64,000 bases of DNA from CAVPHV01 sp963704825. GTDB lineage: Bacteria > Actinomycetota > Acidimicrobiia > Spongiisociales > UBA5794. How positions within the stretch are numbered: position 1 is the stretch's first letter; each line of letters starts with the position of its first letter. Location: NCBI GenBank assembly GCA_963704825.1, contig CAVPHV010000005.1, forward strand, positions 1 to 64,000, given 5' to 3'. Positions 25,433 through 34,034 of this stretch are shown one piece after another. The translations under genes and the position numbers were made by a program. The notes beneath the pieces are model-generated. The model had not been told where the DNA came from, made no database searches, and saw only the letters and a program-made list of their open reading frames with translations.

Positions 25433-25537
25433 CCTACCGCGGGGTCCACGAGCAATACCAGCCGAGTGCGAGATCTGTCGCCACACGCAGCAGGGCAGAT
25501 TGGCTACCGACTCCGGGATACTGGATACTCTTCGCTC

Positions 25538-26155
25538 ATGAATCTCACCGTGATCGATCATCCACTGGCCCGCCACTATCTCACCGTGCTGCGTGACGCA
25601 GACACGCAGCCGGAGGAGTTCCGCAGCGCAGCAAGGCGCTTGACCTACGCCCTCGTGATGGAAGCCACCCAGCGGGTGCCGCTGCGCAAAACGCAGATCC
25701 AGACCCCGATGGAGAAGACGACCGGCTACGAGTTGGGCGACATCGTGGCCGTCGCGGTGCTGCGAGCCGGGTTGGGGATGCTCGATGCCGTGCTGGAACT
25801 GCTACCCCAGGTCAAGGTTGGCTTCGCAGGTGTGCAGCGGGATGAAGAAACCGCGTTGCCGATGGAGTACTACGCCAAGATGCCGGAGCTGAGCAACGCC
25901 TCGGTGCTCATCCTCGAACCCATGCTCGCCACCGGCGGTTCGCTCTCTTGGGCCGTATCGAAGGCCAAGGATTCCGGGGCGCATGACATCACCTGCCTGT
26001 GCGTGGTGACTGCACCCGACGGAGTCACCCGCATGTACCAAGACCACCCCGACGTGCGCATCGTGGCTGCGTCCCACGACCGGGAACTCAACGACCAGTA
26101 CTACATCGTTCCCGGTCTCGGCGATATGGGCGACCGGCTGTTCGGGACCCTGTGA
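25538..26155 (+). CDS. upp: Uracil phosphoribosyltransferase
   Basis: 205 residues. Uracil plus PRPP gives UMP. RLTYALVMEATQ and the uracil-contacting VAVAVLRAGLGML and VGFAGVQRDEET blocks are present. The PRPP loop is LILEPMLATGGS and the C-terminus is VPGLGDMGDRLFGTL, typical for Upp. The ATG at 25538 is preferred; the upstream frame runs into repeat B. Its TGA overlaps the ATG of a 40-codon ORF. Confidence 0.96.
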   Translation: MNLTVIDHPLARHYLTVLRDADTQPEEFRSAARRLTYALVMEATQRVPLRKTQIQTPMEKTTGYELGDIVAVAVLRAGLGMLDAVLELLPQVKVGFAGVQRDEETALPMEYYAKMPELSNASVLILEPMLATGGSLSWAVSKAKDSGAHDITCLCVVTAPDGVTRMYQDHPDVRIVAASHDRELNDQYYIVPGLGDMGDRLFGTL

Positions 26156-26277
26156 TGGACCACATCGCCGGACCACCCCCGGCGTCCAACTGCGAGGCGT
26201 TCGCAACATTCCTGCCCGCCGAGCAGAGGGACGACAACGAGCGCCACTTGCAGTCCTTCCTGCTGCGCAAGCCGTGA
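26155..26277 (+). CDS. Small coupled ORF, 40 aa
   Basis: MDHIAGPPPASNCEAFATF followed by a polar helix (LPAEQRDDNERHLQSFLL). It has no recognised family. Its ATG overlaps the upp stop (TGATG-type) and its TGA overlaps the GTG of the next gene (GTGA), so it fills the gap exactly by translational coupling. That argues for translation even though the peptide is short. Confidence 0.4.
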   Translation: MDHIAGPPPASNCEAFATFLPAEQRDDNERHLQSFLLRKP

Positions 26278-26546
26278 CGGAGCGGGACGACTTCACGGAT
26301 GCGGTGATCGAGGTTCTCGAAGCGCTGCAACCCGGTGAGGTCATGGCCTACGGAGAAGTGGCCATCGAGGCGGGCTATCCGGGAGCCGCCCGGGCCGTCG
26401 GGAACCTACTGCGTCGCACGCCCGGCCTGCCGTGGTGGCGGGTCGTCAACGCCGCGGGACGGCTCGCTCCGGGCAACGAGACACGCCAGGCGGAGCTGCT
26501 GCGCTCCGAAGGAGTGACCGTCAAGAACGGCCGAGTGGTCATCTGA
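26274..26546 (+). CDS. Alkyltransferase-like protein (MGMT DNA-binding domain, Cys replaced)
   Basis: 90 residues forming only the C-terminal MGMT/Ada domain (AYGEVAIEAGYPGAARAVGN, RRTPGLPWWRVVNAAGRLA). The acceptor-cysteine motif PCHRV is PWWRV here, so it cannot take an alkyl group. Such ATL proteins bind O6-alkylguanine, flip it and hand the lesion to nucleotide excision repair. The length and motif fit. It starts with GTG 26274, overlapping the small ORF upstream. Confidence 0.88.
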   Translation: MTERDDFTDAVIEVLEALQPGEVMAYGEVAIEAGYPGAARAVGNLLRRTPGLPWWRVVNAAGRLAPGNETRQAELLRSEGVTVKNGRVVI

Positions 26547-26646
26547 CGCGCTACGGCTGAGACCCTTGGCCTGCCGGTTTGTTGCCTTTGACCCTCGACA
26601 CGAGGTCGCGAATTGCAATACTGGGGGTCCACCCCGAGAGGACAGC

Positions 26647-27966
26647 ATGGCCGAACGCTCCCACAACATGATTGAACTGATCGAACGCAAGCGCGATGGC
26701 GGCGTCCTGGACCCCGATCAGCTTGCATGGATCATCGGGCAGTACACGGCGGACATCATCCCCGACTACCAGATGTCGGCGCTCCTGATGGCCATCTTCC
26801 TCAACGGTTTCACGGCCGAGGAACTTGGTCCGTGGACCGAGGCGATGCTGCATTCTGGCGACGTGCTCGACTTCTCTCACGTTGCTGCTGCAAAAATCGA
26901 CAAACACTCCACCGGTGGCGTGGGCGACAAGATGTCGATCCCGCTCGGCCCAATGGTTTCCGCCTGTGGAGTGGCCATACCGATGATGTCTGGACGCGGC
27001 CTCGGCCACACCGGTGGCACGCTCGACAAACTCGAGTCGATCCCCGGCTTCCGCACCGTGCTGGACCCACCACAATTCACCGCGCAACTCGAACTGCTGG
27101 GACTCGTCCTCGCCGGGCAGTCCGAGACGCTGGTTCCCGCCGATCGCCGCATCTACGCCCTGCGGGACGCGACCGGCACTGTGCAGTCGATCCCGCTGAT
27201 CTCGTCTTCGATCATGTCGAAGAAGCTCGCGGAGGGCCTCGACGGTCTCGTGCTCGACGTCAAGGTCGGCTCGGGAGCCTTCATGAAAGACCGCGCCTCC
27301 GCCGACCGCCTCGCCACCACCATGGTCGGGATTGGGCTGTCGCACGGGACCAAGGTGGTCGCCCTGTTGACGGACATGAATCAGCCGATCGGCCGCGAGG
27401 TCGGCAACGCCAACGAGATCGCCGAGTCGCTCGACCTGCTCGCCGGCAACGGGCCGGCCGACGCGGCTGAGCTGACCTATGCGCTCGGTGTCGAGATGCT
27501 CCTTCTCGCCGGCATCACCGATGATGCGGCAACCGCCCTCGACCTGCTCGAAGCGGCGGTCTCTTCGGGTCGGGCGATGGAGAAGTTCGCCGAGGTCATC
27601 GTTGCTCAAGGCGGTGATGCCGGGGTCATCGAGGATCGTTCGCTGCTCGACCGGGCCCCGGGCCGTTATGAGATCACCGCGCCGCGGAGCGGGTTTGTCA
27701 CCCGTTGCGACGCACTCGATATCGGCGTGGCTTCGGTGCGGCTCGGCGGGGGCCGGGCCCGCAAGGAGGATGTCGTCGACCATGGCGTCGGGATCACGAT
27801 CCACCACAAGCAAGGTGGAGTCGTCGAGACCGGCGAACCACTGGCGGTCATCACCTACCGGGAAGAGGCTCGACTCGCCGCCGCCCTGCCGCTGCTCGAG
27901 GAGGCGTGGGAAATCGGCGACGAAGCACCTCCGGCGGCGCCCGTCATCATCGGACAAATCCGCTGA
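26647..27966 (+). CDS. deoA: Thymidine / pyrimidine-nucleoside phosphorylase
   Basis: 439 residues, ATG 26647 with GAGAGGA upstream. The phosphate and substrate site KIDKHSTGGVGDK is present. MSGRGLGHTGGTLDKLESIPG spans the family signature; SSSIMSKKLAEGLDGL and the C-terminal RVGGGRA-like lobe (LGGGRARKEDVVDHGVG) follow. It splits thymidine (and perhaps uridine) with phosphate to base and sugar-1-phosphate. It forms a salvage string with upp upstream and punA 91 bp downstream. Confidence 0.95.
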   Translation: MAERSHNMIELIERKRDGGVLDPDQLAWIIGQYTADIIPDYQMSALLMAIFLNGFTAEELGPWTEAMLHSGDVLDFSHVAAAKIDKHSTGGVGDKMSIPLGPMVSACGVAIPMMSGRGLGHTGGTLDKLESIPGFRTVLDPPQFTAQLELLGLVLAGQSETLVPADRRIYALRDATGTVQSIPLISSSIMSKKLAEGLDGLVLDVKVGSGAFMKDRASADRLATTMVGIGLSHGTKVVALLTDMNQPIGREVGNANEIAESLDLLAGNGPADAAELTYALGVEMLLLAGITDDAATALDLLEAAVSSGRAMEKFAEVIVAQGGDAGVIEDRSLLDRAPGRYEITAPRSGFVTRCDALDIGVASVRLGGGRARKEDVVDHGVGITIHHKQGGVVETGEPLAVITYREEARLAAALPLLEEAWEIGDEAPPAAPVIIGQIR

Positions 27967-28057
27967 CCCCCGGTCCACTTTGGGTTACGTCATTGGTGGC
28001 GATCCAGGCTGTGACACAGGGGTGGAGTAGCGTGGTGCCATCGCCTCACACGGGGGA

Positions 28058-28900
28058 ATGCGCGTGAACCGGTACGAGGAACTGCAACTAGCCGCGGCTG
28101 CGATCGCTGCGGCCACCGGACGGGACCGACACCAAGCGGGGGTTGTGCTCGGCTCGGGGCTGAGCGACTACGCCTCCACCATCCCGGGGGCGATCGAGGT
28201 CCCCTACACCGATATCCCGGGGTTCCCACTGCCCGGGGTGCAAGGCCACGCCGGCAGTTTGTTCTCGATCGATGTCGACGGCTCGGCCGTTCTGCTCTTC
28301 GCCGGCCGGGTCCACACGTACGAGAGCGGCGTCATGGACGAAGTGGTGTTCGGCGTTCGCACCGCAGCAATGGCGGGATGTCATAGCGTGCTGCTGACGA
28401 ACGCGGCCGGAGGCATCGGCACCGGCTTGCAGCCGGGCGACCTGGTCGCCATCCGCGACCACATCAACCTGGCCGGCTACAACCCGCTCGTCGGCGCCAA
28501 CGATGGTCGCCTCGGACCTCGCTTTCCCGACCTCACTCATGCCTGGAGCCTCGAGGCGCGCGAGATGATCCGTCAGACCTCGCTCGAACTCGGCATGCCC
28601 TACAAAGAGGGTGTCTACGCCTGGTTCCTCGGCCCCACCTATGAAACGCCGGCTGAGATCGAGATGGTGCGCCGCATCGGTGGCGACCTCGTCGGCATGT
28701 CGACGGTACCCGAGGCCATCGCCCTGCGCCACATGGGGGTCCGAGTCGCCGGCATCTCGTTGGTCACCAATCTCGCCGCCGGGATCTCGCCCCACCCGTT
28801 GTCGCATGACGAGGTGACGGAGACCGCGGCCAAGGCAAAGGTGCGATTCACTCAGCTCATCAATGCGCTGCTGCCTCGGTTGGTGGTTCCCTCCGCTTGA
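28058..28900 (+). CDS. Purine nucleoside phosphorylase
   Basis: 280 residues of the trimeric PNP class I family. VVLGSGLSDYA is the phosphate site, AGRVHTYESG and LTNAAGGIG follow, then GPTYETPAEI and the base-site block VGMSTVPEAIALRHMG. It phosphorolyses inosine and guanosine. The ATG at 28058 follows GGGGGAA; a GTG two codons later is the alternative. In actinobacteria this gene is usually called punA or deoD. Confidence 0.94.
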   Translation: MRVNRYEELQLAAAAIAAATGRDRHQAGVVLGSGLSDYASTIPGAIEVPYTDIPGFPLPGVQGHAGSLFSIDVDGSAVLLFAGRVHTYESGVMDEVVFGVRTAAMAGCHSVLLTNAAGGIGTGLQPGDLVAIRDHINLAGYNPLVGANDGRLGPRFPDLTHAWSLEAREMIRQTSLELGMPYKEGVYAWFLGPTYETPAEIEMVRRIGGDLVGMSTVPEAIALRHMGVRVAGISLVTNLAAGISPHPLSHDEVTETAAKAKVRFTQLINALLPRLVVPSA

Positions 28901-28927
28901 CCGGCTTCGGCACACTCATACCGCCGA

Positions 28928-28955
28928 TGGCCATCTGCTTTTGAGTGGATGGCCA
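28928..28955 (+). terminator. Hairpin between the PNP gene and etfB
   Basis: TGGCCATC-N12-GATGGCCA is a perfect 8-bp dyad starting 28 bp after the PNP stop. It has no U tract. It may end the salvage transcript or, since it overlaps the candidate etfBA promoter, act as an operator. Confidence 0.35.
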
Positions 28956-28968
28956 AACTGCGTAGCAT
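28941..28968 (+). promoter_or_regulatory. Candidate promoter for etfBA
   Basis: TTGAGT, a 16-bp spacer, then TAGCAT. The -10 would end 33 bp before the etfB ATG, which has GAGGAG as its ribosome-binding site. The match to the sigma-70 consensus is moderate. Confidence 0.35.
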
Positions 28969-29001
28969 CTGCGCCGTCACTCGACCGAGGAGTACTCACT
29001 C

Positions 29002-29760
29002 ATGAGAATCGCCGTCTGCGTCAAGCAGATTCCGGATCCGGCGACGCCTTATGAGCTGGACCCCGATAGCCACTTCGTTGTTCGCCCGAACGACCAAGTC
29101 CTCGACGACACCGACCGTTACGGCGTCGAGATCGGACTCCAGCTCGCAGAAGCGACGGAGGGCACCGTGACCCTGGTCTCGATGTCACCTTCCGGCAGCC
29201 TGCAAGGTATTCGCCAAGCGCTCGCCATGGGCGCCGACAAAGCTGTCATCGTCGACGACGACTCGCTGCGCGGCGCCGATGCACTCACGACCGCCAAGAT
29301 CCTCGCCGCCGCCATCGATCGCGAAGGCTATGACCTCGTCATCGCCGGTACCGAGTCAACCGACGGCTACAGCGGTGTTGTGCCCCAGCAGGTTGCCGAG
29401 CTACTCGGGGTGCCGGCGCTGACGTTCGCCCGCAAGGTCGACCAGGCCGGCGGCACCATCACCATCGAACGCCAGACGGCAGGCGGCTATGACGTCGTCG
29501 AGGCGGCACTTCCCGCGCTCATCACCGTGACGTCGGGTGTCGTCGAACCCCGCTACCCCACCTTCAAGGGGATCATGCAGGCGAAGCAGAAGCCGATCGA
29601 TACGGTGACCTCCGGCGACCTCGGCGTGTCGCCCGACCCCCAACAGTCGATCGTGGCCGTTGAGCCGGTCCCGGCTCGCCAGGCCGGCGAAATCGTCGAG
29701 GACGATGGCGAGGCTCACTTGAAGATCGTCGCGATGCTCGAACAGGCGAAGGTGATTTGA
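29002..29760 (+). CDS. etfB: Electron transfer flavoprotein beta subunit
   Basis: 252 residues. MRIAVCVKQIPDPATPYELD is a textbook EtfB start; QALAMGADKAVIVDDD and TDGYSGVVPQQVAELLGVP follow, and LPALITVTSGVVEPRYPTFK is the EtfB signature region. It binds AMP and, with EtfA, carries electrons from acyl-CoA dehydrogenases to the membrane quinone pool. Its TGA overlaps the etfA ATG. Confidence 0.96.
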   Translation: MRIAVCVKQIPDPATPYELDPDSHFVVRPNDQVLDDTDRYGVEIGLQLAEATEGTVTLVSMSPSGSLQGIRQALAMGADKAVIVDDDSLRGADALTTAKILAAAIDREGYDLVIAGTESTDGYSGVVPQQVAELLGVPALTFARKVDQAGGTITIERQTAGGYDVVEAALPALITVTSGVVEPRYPTFKGIMQAKQKPIDTVTSGDLGVSPDPQQSIVAVEPVPARQAGEIVEDDGEAHLKIVAMLEQAKVI

Positions 29761-30713
29761 TGACTACCTGGGTATTTGCTGAAGAAGTTGACGGGGCGCC
29801 GTCTTCGAGCGCCCTCGAAGCCCTGTCGAAGGCCCGGGAGTGGGGCGGCGACGTCGCCGTCTTCTACGTCGGCACCGGCGGCGACGCGCCGTTTGGTGAA
29901 CTTGGTGCCTACGGTGCCACGAAGGTCTTCCACCTGGATGCCGGCGACCTCTTGCCGGCAACGGTTGCTGCGGCGGCCATGGCCGACCTCGTGGCGGCGG
30001 AGACCCCCGACGTGATCATGTTTGGAATGGGCAACACCGACCGCGACGTGGCGGGGCGGCTCTCTGCCCGTCTGGGCCTGCCCGTGCTCTCCAACGCGGT
30101 GGCCGTGGACGTGGTCGACGGAACAGTGACGGTGGGCAACGAGATCCTCGGCGGCACGACCAAGGTGCGTACCGCGTTTGCGGCTTCCGCTCCGGCGCTC
30201 GTTATCGCTCGGCCCAAGGCGTTCAACGCCGAGCCCAGCGGCGGAGGCGCACCCGAGGTGGTCACGGTCGCCCTTCCTGACGTCGGCCATGCCGGCGCCG
30301 CTACGGTCAAGGAACGTCACGTCGAAGCGAGCGAGGGCCCCGACCTCGAGGCGGCCAACGTTGTTGTCTCCGGCGGTCGCGGTGTGGGCAGCGAGGAGAA
30401 GTTCGCCATCATCGAGGAACTCGCCGGGTTGCTCGGCGGCGCCGTCGGGGCAACCCGCGCCGTCGTTGACGCCGGGTGGGTCCCCTACTCACTCCAGGTG
30501 GGCCAGACGGGCAAGACGGTCAAGCCGGGCGTGTATCTCGCCTGCGGGATCTCCGGGGCGATGCAGCACATCGTCGGCATGAAGGACTCTTCGATCATCA
30601 TCGCCATCAACAAGGACAGCGAAGCACCGATCTTTGGCCTCTCCGACCTCGGTGTCGTCGGAGACGTCCACAAGGTCGTCCCCGCTCTGATCGAGGCACT
30701 CAAGGCGCGCTAG
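29760..30713 (+). CDS. etfA: Electron transfer flavoprotein alpha subunit
   Basis: 317 residues. The C-terminal FAD-binding half is clear: VVSGGRGVGSEEKF, QVGQTGKTVKPGVYLACGIS, GAMQHIVGMKDSS, AINKDSEAPIFGLSDLGVVGD. The ATG overlaps the etfB stop (TGATG), which suits a 1:1 heterodimer. A strong bidirectional hairpin follows the gene. Confidence 0.96.
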   Translation: MTTWVFAEEVDGAPSSSALEALSKAREWGGDVAVFYVGTGGDAPFGELGAYGATKVFHLDAGDLLPATVAAAAMADLVAAETPDVIMFGMGNTDRDVAGRLSARLGLPVLSNAVAVDVVDGTVTVGNEILGGTTKVRTAFAASAPALVIARPKAFNAEPSGGGAPEVVTVALPDVGHAGAATVKERHVEASEGPDLEAANVVVSGGRGVGSEEKFAIIEELAGLLGGAVGATRAVVDAGWVPYSLQVGQTGKTVKPGVYLACGISGAMQHIVGMKDSSIIIAINKDSEAPIFGLSDLGVVGDVHKVVPALIEALKAR

Positions 30714-30732
30714 CGACACCCGCACCATGCAG

Positions 30733-30758
30733 TAGGGCCCGCCGTGCGGCGGGCCCTA
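30733..30758 (+). terminator. Bidirectional terminator between etfA and a convergent gene
   Basis: TAGGGCCCGCC-GTGC-GGCGGGCCCTA is a perfect 11-bp stem with a 4-nt loop. It lies 20 bp after the etfA stop and its distal arm contains the stop codon of the convergent membrane protein gene. It has no long U run, but its stability and position support a terminator for both strands. Confidence 0.75.
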
Positions 30759-31133
30759 CTCGTTGCGTCGCTCTAGCTCGTCTCGCAATGCGTCGGAGGC
30801 CGCGATGGCACGTTCCATGCCGCCGTTGAGCACCCCAGCCAGGAGACAGGCAAAAGCCATGATCAGGTAGAGCTGCTGGTCGCCAATCAGGTAGAGGGCC
30901 GCGCCGAGCGCAGCGAGCACGACCCAGCTACGGAGCCGACGGGCCGACGCCCCGCCCCGGCGCATCGCCCAGGGCCAGAGAACGGCCAGGCCGACGACCG
31001 CAAGGCCGAAGTAGCGAACCAGTTCGATCTCCCACTCGGCCGACGCCACACCGCCGAGCACCGGACTCGGCGCAAGCGCAACCCCAGCGCCGGCAAACAG
31101 CAGCCAAGGGTTGAATCGTCCGGCGGGCATCAT
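30756..31133 (-). CDS. Hypothetical membrane protein, 125 aa
   Basis: Three to four predicted hydrophobic segments (WLLFAGAGVALAPSPVLGG, VRYFGLAVVGLAVLWPW, WVVLAALGAALYLIG, LYLIMAFACLLAGVLNGG) are followed by a charged C-terminal helix (RDELERRNE). The family is not recognised. It lies 27 bp downstream of the flotillin gene on the same strand. Confidence 0.55.
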   Translation of the reverse strand: MMPAGRFNPWLLFAGAGVALAPSPVLGGVASAEWEIELVRYFGLAVVGLAVLWPWAMRRGGASARRLRSWVVLAALGAALYLIGDQQLYLIMAFACLLAGVLNGGMERAIAASDALRDELERRNE

Positions 31134-31160
31134 GCGGTCAATCGTAAGAGGGCCCAGCCG

Positions 31161-32480
31161 CTATTTCGGGGGCTCCTCTTGCTCGCTGTGACCGATGGTG
31201 TCTTGTGTTGCGACCGCCTCGGTCTCGATCGGTTGAACCTTGCCCAAGCCGGTCAGGATGTTGACGCCGGTGGCGTTTTCGATCTGCTCGGTGAGTTTGA
31301 TCACCGTACCGGGAAGCTGACTGAGGAACCCGGGGATGGCCTCGCTCCCGTTGCCGGAGTCGATCACCGAGACCTTCTCGATGTTGACTCCCTCGACCGT
31401 GCCGACGATCTTGTCGATGAGTTCGGGCAGCATGTTGAGCACAAAGATGCGCTGGGCGTCGTCGCCGGCCGCCTGGTACTGCTCTACGAGTCGGCGGAAC
31501 ACCTCGATCTGAGCGTTGCCGTCTTCGATGATCTTGGCGGCAGCGCCCTTGGCTTCGAGCTCCATGGCCTCGCGCTTCGCTCGGGCCGGGGCGATGACGT
31601 CGGCCTCCAGCCTGCGGTTCTGCAACTCGATCCGTTCCTTCTCCAGTTCCTGCTCGGCAACGACCCGGGCGCGGTCGGACTCAACGAGAGCTTCCTGCTC
31701 CTTGGCCACGGCGGACTTCTCGAGTTCGGCATTGCGCACTCGCAGGTCGTTCTCCCGTTCAACGATGGCAATGTCGGCATCCACCCTGGCGAGCTCGGCC
31801 CGCCGCCGGGCGTCGGCTTCCTGCTCCTGCGCCTCGGTTTGGCGCATGGCCTCGGCCACCCGGGCCTCCTTGAGAACGAGGGCGGTCTGGCGGCGGCCGA
31901 CCGAGTCGAGGTAGCCCACTTCATCGGTGACGTTCTGGATCTTGAGCACATCCAGTTCGAGGCCAAGCGTCTTGATGTCGTCGTCCGCCTCGTCGATGAG
32001 CACTTGGGCGAACTTCAATCGATCCTCGTTCACCTCTTCGGGTGTGAGCGTCGCCAGCACACCACGCAGGTTGGCCTCGAGTGTCTCTTTGGCCAGCTGC
32101 GGGATGTAGTCGGGCGGTCGCCCCAGGAAACGCTCGAGCGAATTCTCGAGCAGGCCCTGCTGGCTCGAGATCTTGACGTTGGCGATCCCTTGCACGTTGA
32201 GCGGGATGGCACCCTTCGAGTAGGCGTTGTGCACCGACACCTCGATGGCGATCGTGTTGAGGTCCATGAACTGGACCCGCTCGATGATCGGCCAGCGGAA
32301 GGTTCGGCCACCGCGCAGCACTCGATATCCGAGCGTCTTGCCGTCGGGCATCTCCCGAGTCCGGCCGGTGATGACCGCGATCTGGTTCGGCGGGCAGATC
32401 ACGATGAATGACTTGACGGCCAAGGCCACCACGATCACCACAATGACAATGATCACCGCAAGAGCGATGAGAACATCCAC
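31161..32480 (-). CDS. Flotillin/SPFH-domain membrane scaffold protein
   Basis: 439 residues from GTG 32480 (MDVLIALAVIIVIVVIVVAL). An N-terminal membrane helix is followed by an SPFH/band-7 domain (about 30-200). A long Ala/Glu coiled coil (about 200-360; DARRRAELARVDADIAIVER, ELEKERIELQNRRLEADV) and a variable tail complete it. Flotillins organise membrane microdomains. The NfeD-like gene 32 bp upstream is the usual partner (as FloA/FloT with YuaF/YqfB). A GGAG ribosome site precedes the GTG. Confidence 0.9.
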   Translation of the reverse strand: MDVLIALAVIIVIVVIVVALAVKSFIVICPPNQIAVITGRTREMPDGKTLGYRVLRGGRTFRWPIIERVQFMDLNTIAIEVSVHNAYSKGAIPLNVQGIANVKISSQQGLLENSLERFLGRPPDYIPQLAKETLEANLRGVLATLTPEEVNEDRLKFAQVLIDEADDDIKTLGLELDVLKIQNVTDEVGYLDSVGRRQTALVLKEARVAEAMRQTEAQEQEADARRRAELARVDADIAIVERENDLRVRNAELEKSAVAKEQEALVESDRARVVAEQELEKERIELQNRRLEADVIAPARAKREAMELEAKGAAAKIIEDGNAQIEVFRRLVEQYQAAGDDAQRIFVLNMLPELIDKIVGTVEGVNIEKVSVIDSGNGSEAIPGFLSQLPGTVIKLTEQIENATGVNILTGLGKVQPIETEAVATQDTIGHSEQEEPPK

Positions 32481-32511
32481 GACTCGGTCTCCTGACTGCG
32501 GCCGGGGCCGC

Positions 32512-33090
32512 CTATTCCATGCTGTCCAGGGGCGCCACCAGTGCGGCGCCCCGCTTGATCTCCACGACGACCACTTCGTCACCCTTGTGGTAGCGCTCGC
32601 CGGGTCGCGGCCGGTACGGGCTGGCCACGAAGTAGAGGCGCTGGCCGCCCACCTCAACGGCGACCCGGCCCTTGCGTTCCGGACCTATCGGCAACACGAC
32701 CGACGCCAGACTTCCCTCGATCTCGTTGTCGAGAATCTGGCTGTCGCTGCTGTTCGCCTTCAGATAGTCCATCAGTGTGCGGTTGAGCCACATCGCAAAA
32801 GCCCCCATGGCGATCGCGAGCAATGCCGTGAGCACGCTGTTTGCATCCAGCCAGGTGAGGACAAGCCCGGTGAGGCCGAAGAAGGCGAGAAAGAACACGA
32901 TCGAACGGAACGTCAGGAACGAGGCGATGGCAGCGAACGGGCCCCCACCGTCGATGTCCACCCCGGGGTCGATATCGACGTCGACATCCGCGTCGAGTTC
33001 GAAGTCGGTGTCAACGTCACCGCCGAAGAAGAGGAAGAAGAAGACGAACGGCCAACCGACCAGGGCTGCAAACACATACAGGCTCACCAT
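32512..33090 (-). CDS. NfeD-like membrane protein, flotillin partner
   Basis: 192 residues from ATG 33090. Two hydrophobic regions near the N-terminus are separated by a striking acidic stretch (DVDTDFELDADVDVDIDPGV). Two further helices follow, and a C-terminal OB-like beta domain (GSLASVVLPIGPERKGRVAV, KGDEVVVVEIKRGAALV) is typical of NfeD/YuaF. The domain is thought to assist flotillin assemblies. The Asp-Val repeat might bind cations; that is inference. Confidence 0.8.
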   Translation of the reverse strand: MVSLYVFAALVGWPFVFFFLFFGGDVDTDFELDADVDVDIDPGVDIDGGGPFAAIASFLTFRSIVFFLAFFGLTGLVLTWLDANSVLTALLAIAMGAFAMWLNRTLMDYLKANSSDSQILDNEIEGSLASVVLPIGPERKGRVAVEVGGQRLYFVASPYRPRPGERYHKGDEVVVVEIKRGAALVAPLDSME

Positions 33091-33168
33091 GACGATCCTT
33101 CGCCGTTGTCCGCCGGAAGCCACATTCTACCCGGGGGCGGCAACCCTATTCGAGGGGGGAATCGGGAC

Positions 33169-33195
33169 GGCCGGCGCCTGTTGAGGGCGCCGGCC
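33169..33195 (-). terminator. Strong GC hairpin between two minus-strand genes
   Basis: GGCCGGCGCC, a 7-nt loop, then GGCGCCGGCC: a perfect 10-bp stem. It sits 57 bp downstream of the small membrane gene (33252-33536) and upstream of the NfeD-like gene, so it probably ends the former's transcript. There is no U run. Confidence 0.55.
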
Positions 33196-33251
33196 GGAGG
33201 AGGGATCCCGACCTTGAGGACCAGGTACCCGAACAGGATGGTGAGTCCCAC

Positions 33252-33536
33252 TCAGGTTGGGAGCTGATGACCCATCGCCCGCCGAATTGCGTCAAGACGG
33301 CGGCGATCGGCCTTCAGTGGAGCTGGAACCGGCTCCGGCACAAAGCTGGAGATGGTCCAACCCAACAAACCGGTCAGTGTCCCCACTACCGACAGGACCG
33401 GTGCTCCAATGATCAGACCTATCACGGCGGTCGCCAGGGACGCTGCTACGAGCGCCCAACCGATACCGAGGACAACGTTCCGGGCGAATGAACTCACCCA
33501 CCCGTTTGCGAAATCGCGGCCTTTCTCATGTCCCAT
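33252..33536 (-). CDS. Small membrane protein, 94 aa
   Basis: ATG 33536 (MGHEKGRDFANGWVSSFARN) is followed by two hydrophobic helices (VVLGIGWALVAASLATAVIG, PVLSVVGTLTGLLGWTISS) and a basic tail. No family is recognised. The upstream in-frame ATG at 33554 is less likely since it adds only an odd MPIDAR. It lies 78 bp downstream of cdd. Confidence 0.5.
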   Translation of the reverse strand: MGHEKGRDFANGWVSSFARNVVLGIGWALVAASLATAVIGLIIGAPVLSVVGTLTGLLGWTISSFVPEPVPAPLKADRRRLDAIRRAMGHQLPT

Positions 33537-33614
33537 ACGGGCGTCTATCGGCACCGGGGCGCAAAGCCTTGAGCCCCGGCGTGAAGGGAATATCGCGATC
33601 CGGCCGTAGCCGGC

Positions 33615-34034
33615 TCAGGTTGAGTCTGAAGCCGCTCCCAGCGAGCTTGGGCCGAAAGAATGTGGCAGCAGCTCGGCGAGGGTGTGGACCCGGGGCGAAC
33701 CATCGGGCTCCTGGACGATCACCGTGTCGACACCAAACTCGAGCATCAGCTGCCGGCAGTTTCCGCAGGGATAGCACTCCATCGTCTCGGTACAGGCGAT
33801 GGCGACGACGTCGATCTTGCGGACGCCTTCGGTGGCGGCCGCCGCGATCGCAGCCCCCTCGGCACAGATGGTGGAGCCGTAAGCCGCGTTCTCGACATTG
33901 CCTCCTCGGAAGGTGCTCCCGTCGGCCGCAACGATGGCGGCGCCGACGTGGAAGTTCGAGTACGGCGCATAGGCCCGACCGGCGGCGTCGGCCGCCTGCT
34001 CGATCAAACCCACGGCGTCGTAGTCGGTACTCAT
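33615..34034 (-). CDS. cdd: Cytidine deaminase
   Basis: 139 residues. YAPYSNFHVGAAI, then TICAEGAAI with the zinc Cys and catalytic Glu, and YPCGNCRQLMLEFG with the two other zinc Cys. This is the small homotetrameric form. It converts cytidine to uridine and links to the upp/deoA/punA salvage genes at 25-29 kb. Its ATG overlaps the ftsY stop (ATGA). Confidence 0.95.
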   Translation of the reverse strand: MSTDYDAVGLIEQAADAAGRAYAPYSNFHVGAAIVAADGSTFRGGNVENAAYGSTICAEGAAIAAAATEGVRKIDVVAIACTETMECYPCGNCRQLMLEFGVDTVIVQEPDGSPRVHTLAELLPHSFGPSSLGAASDST

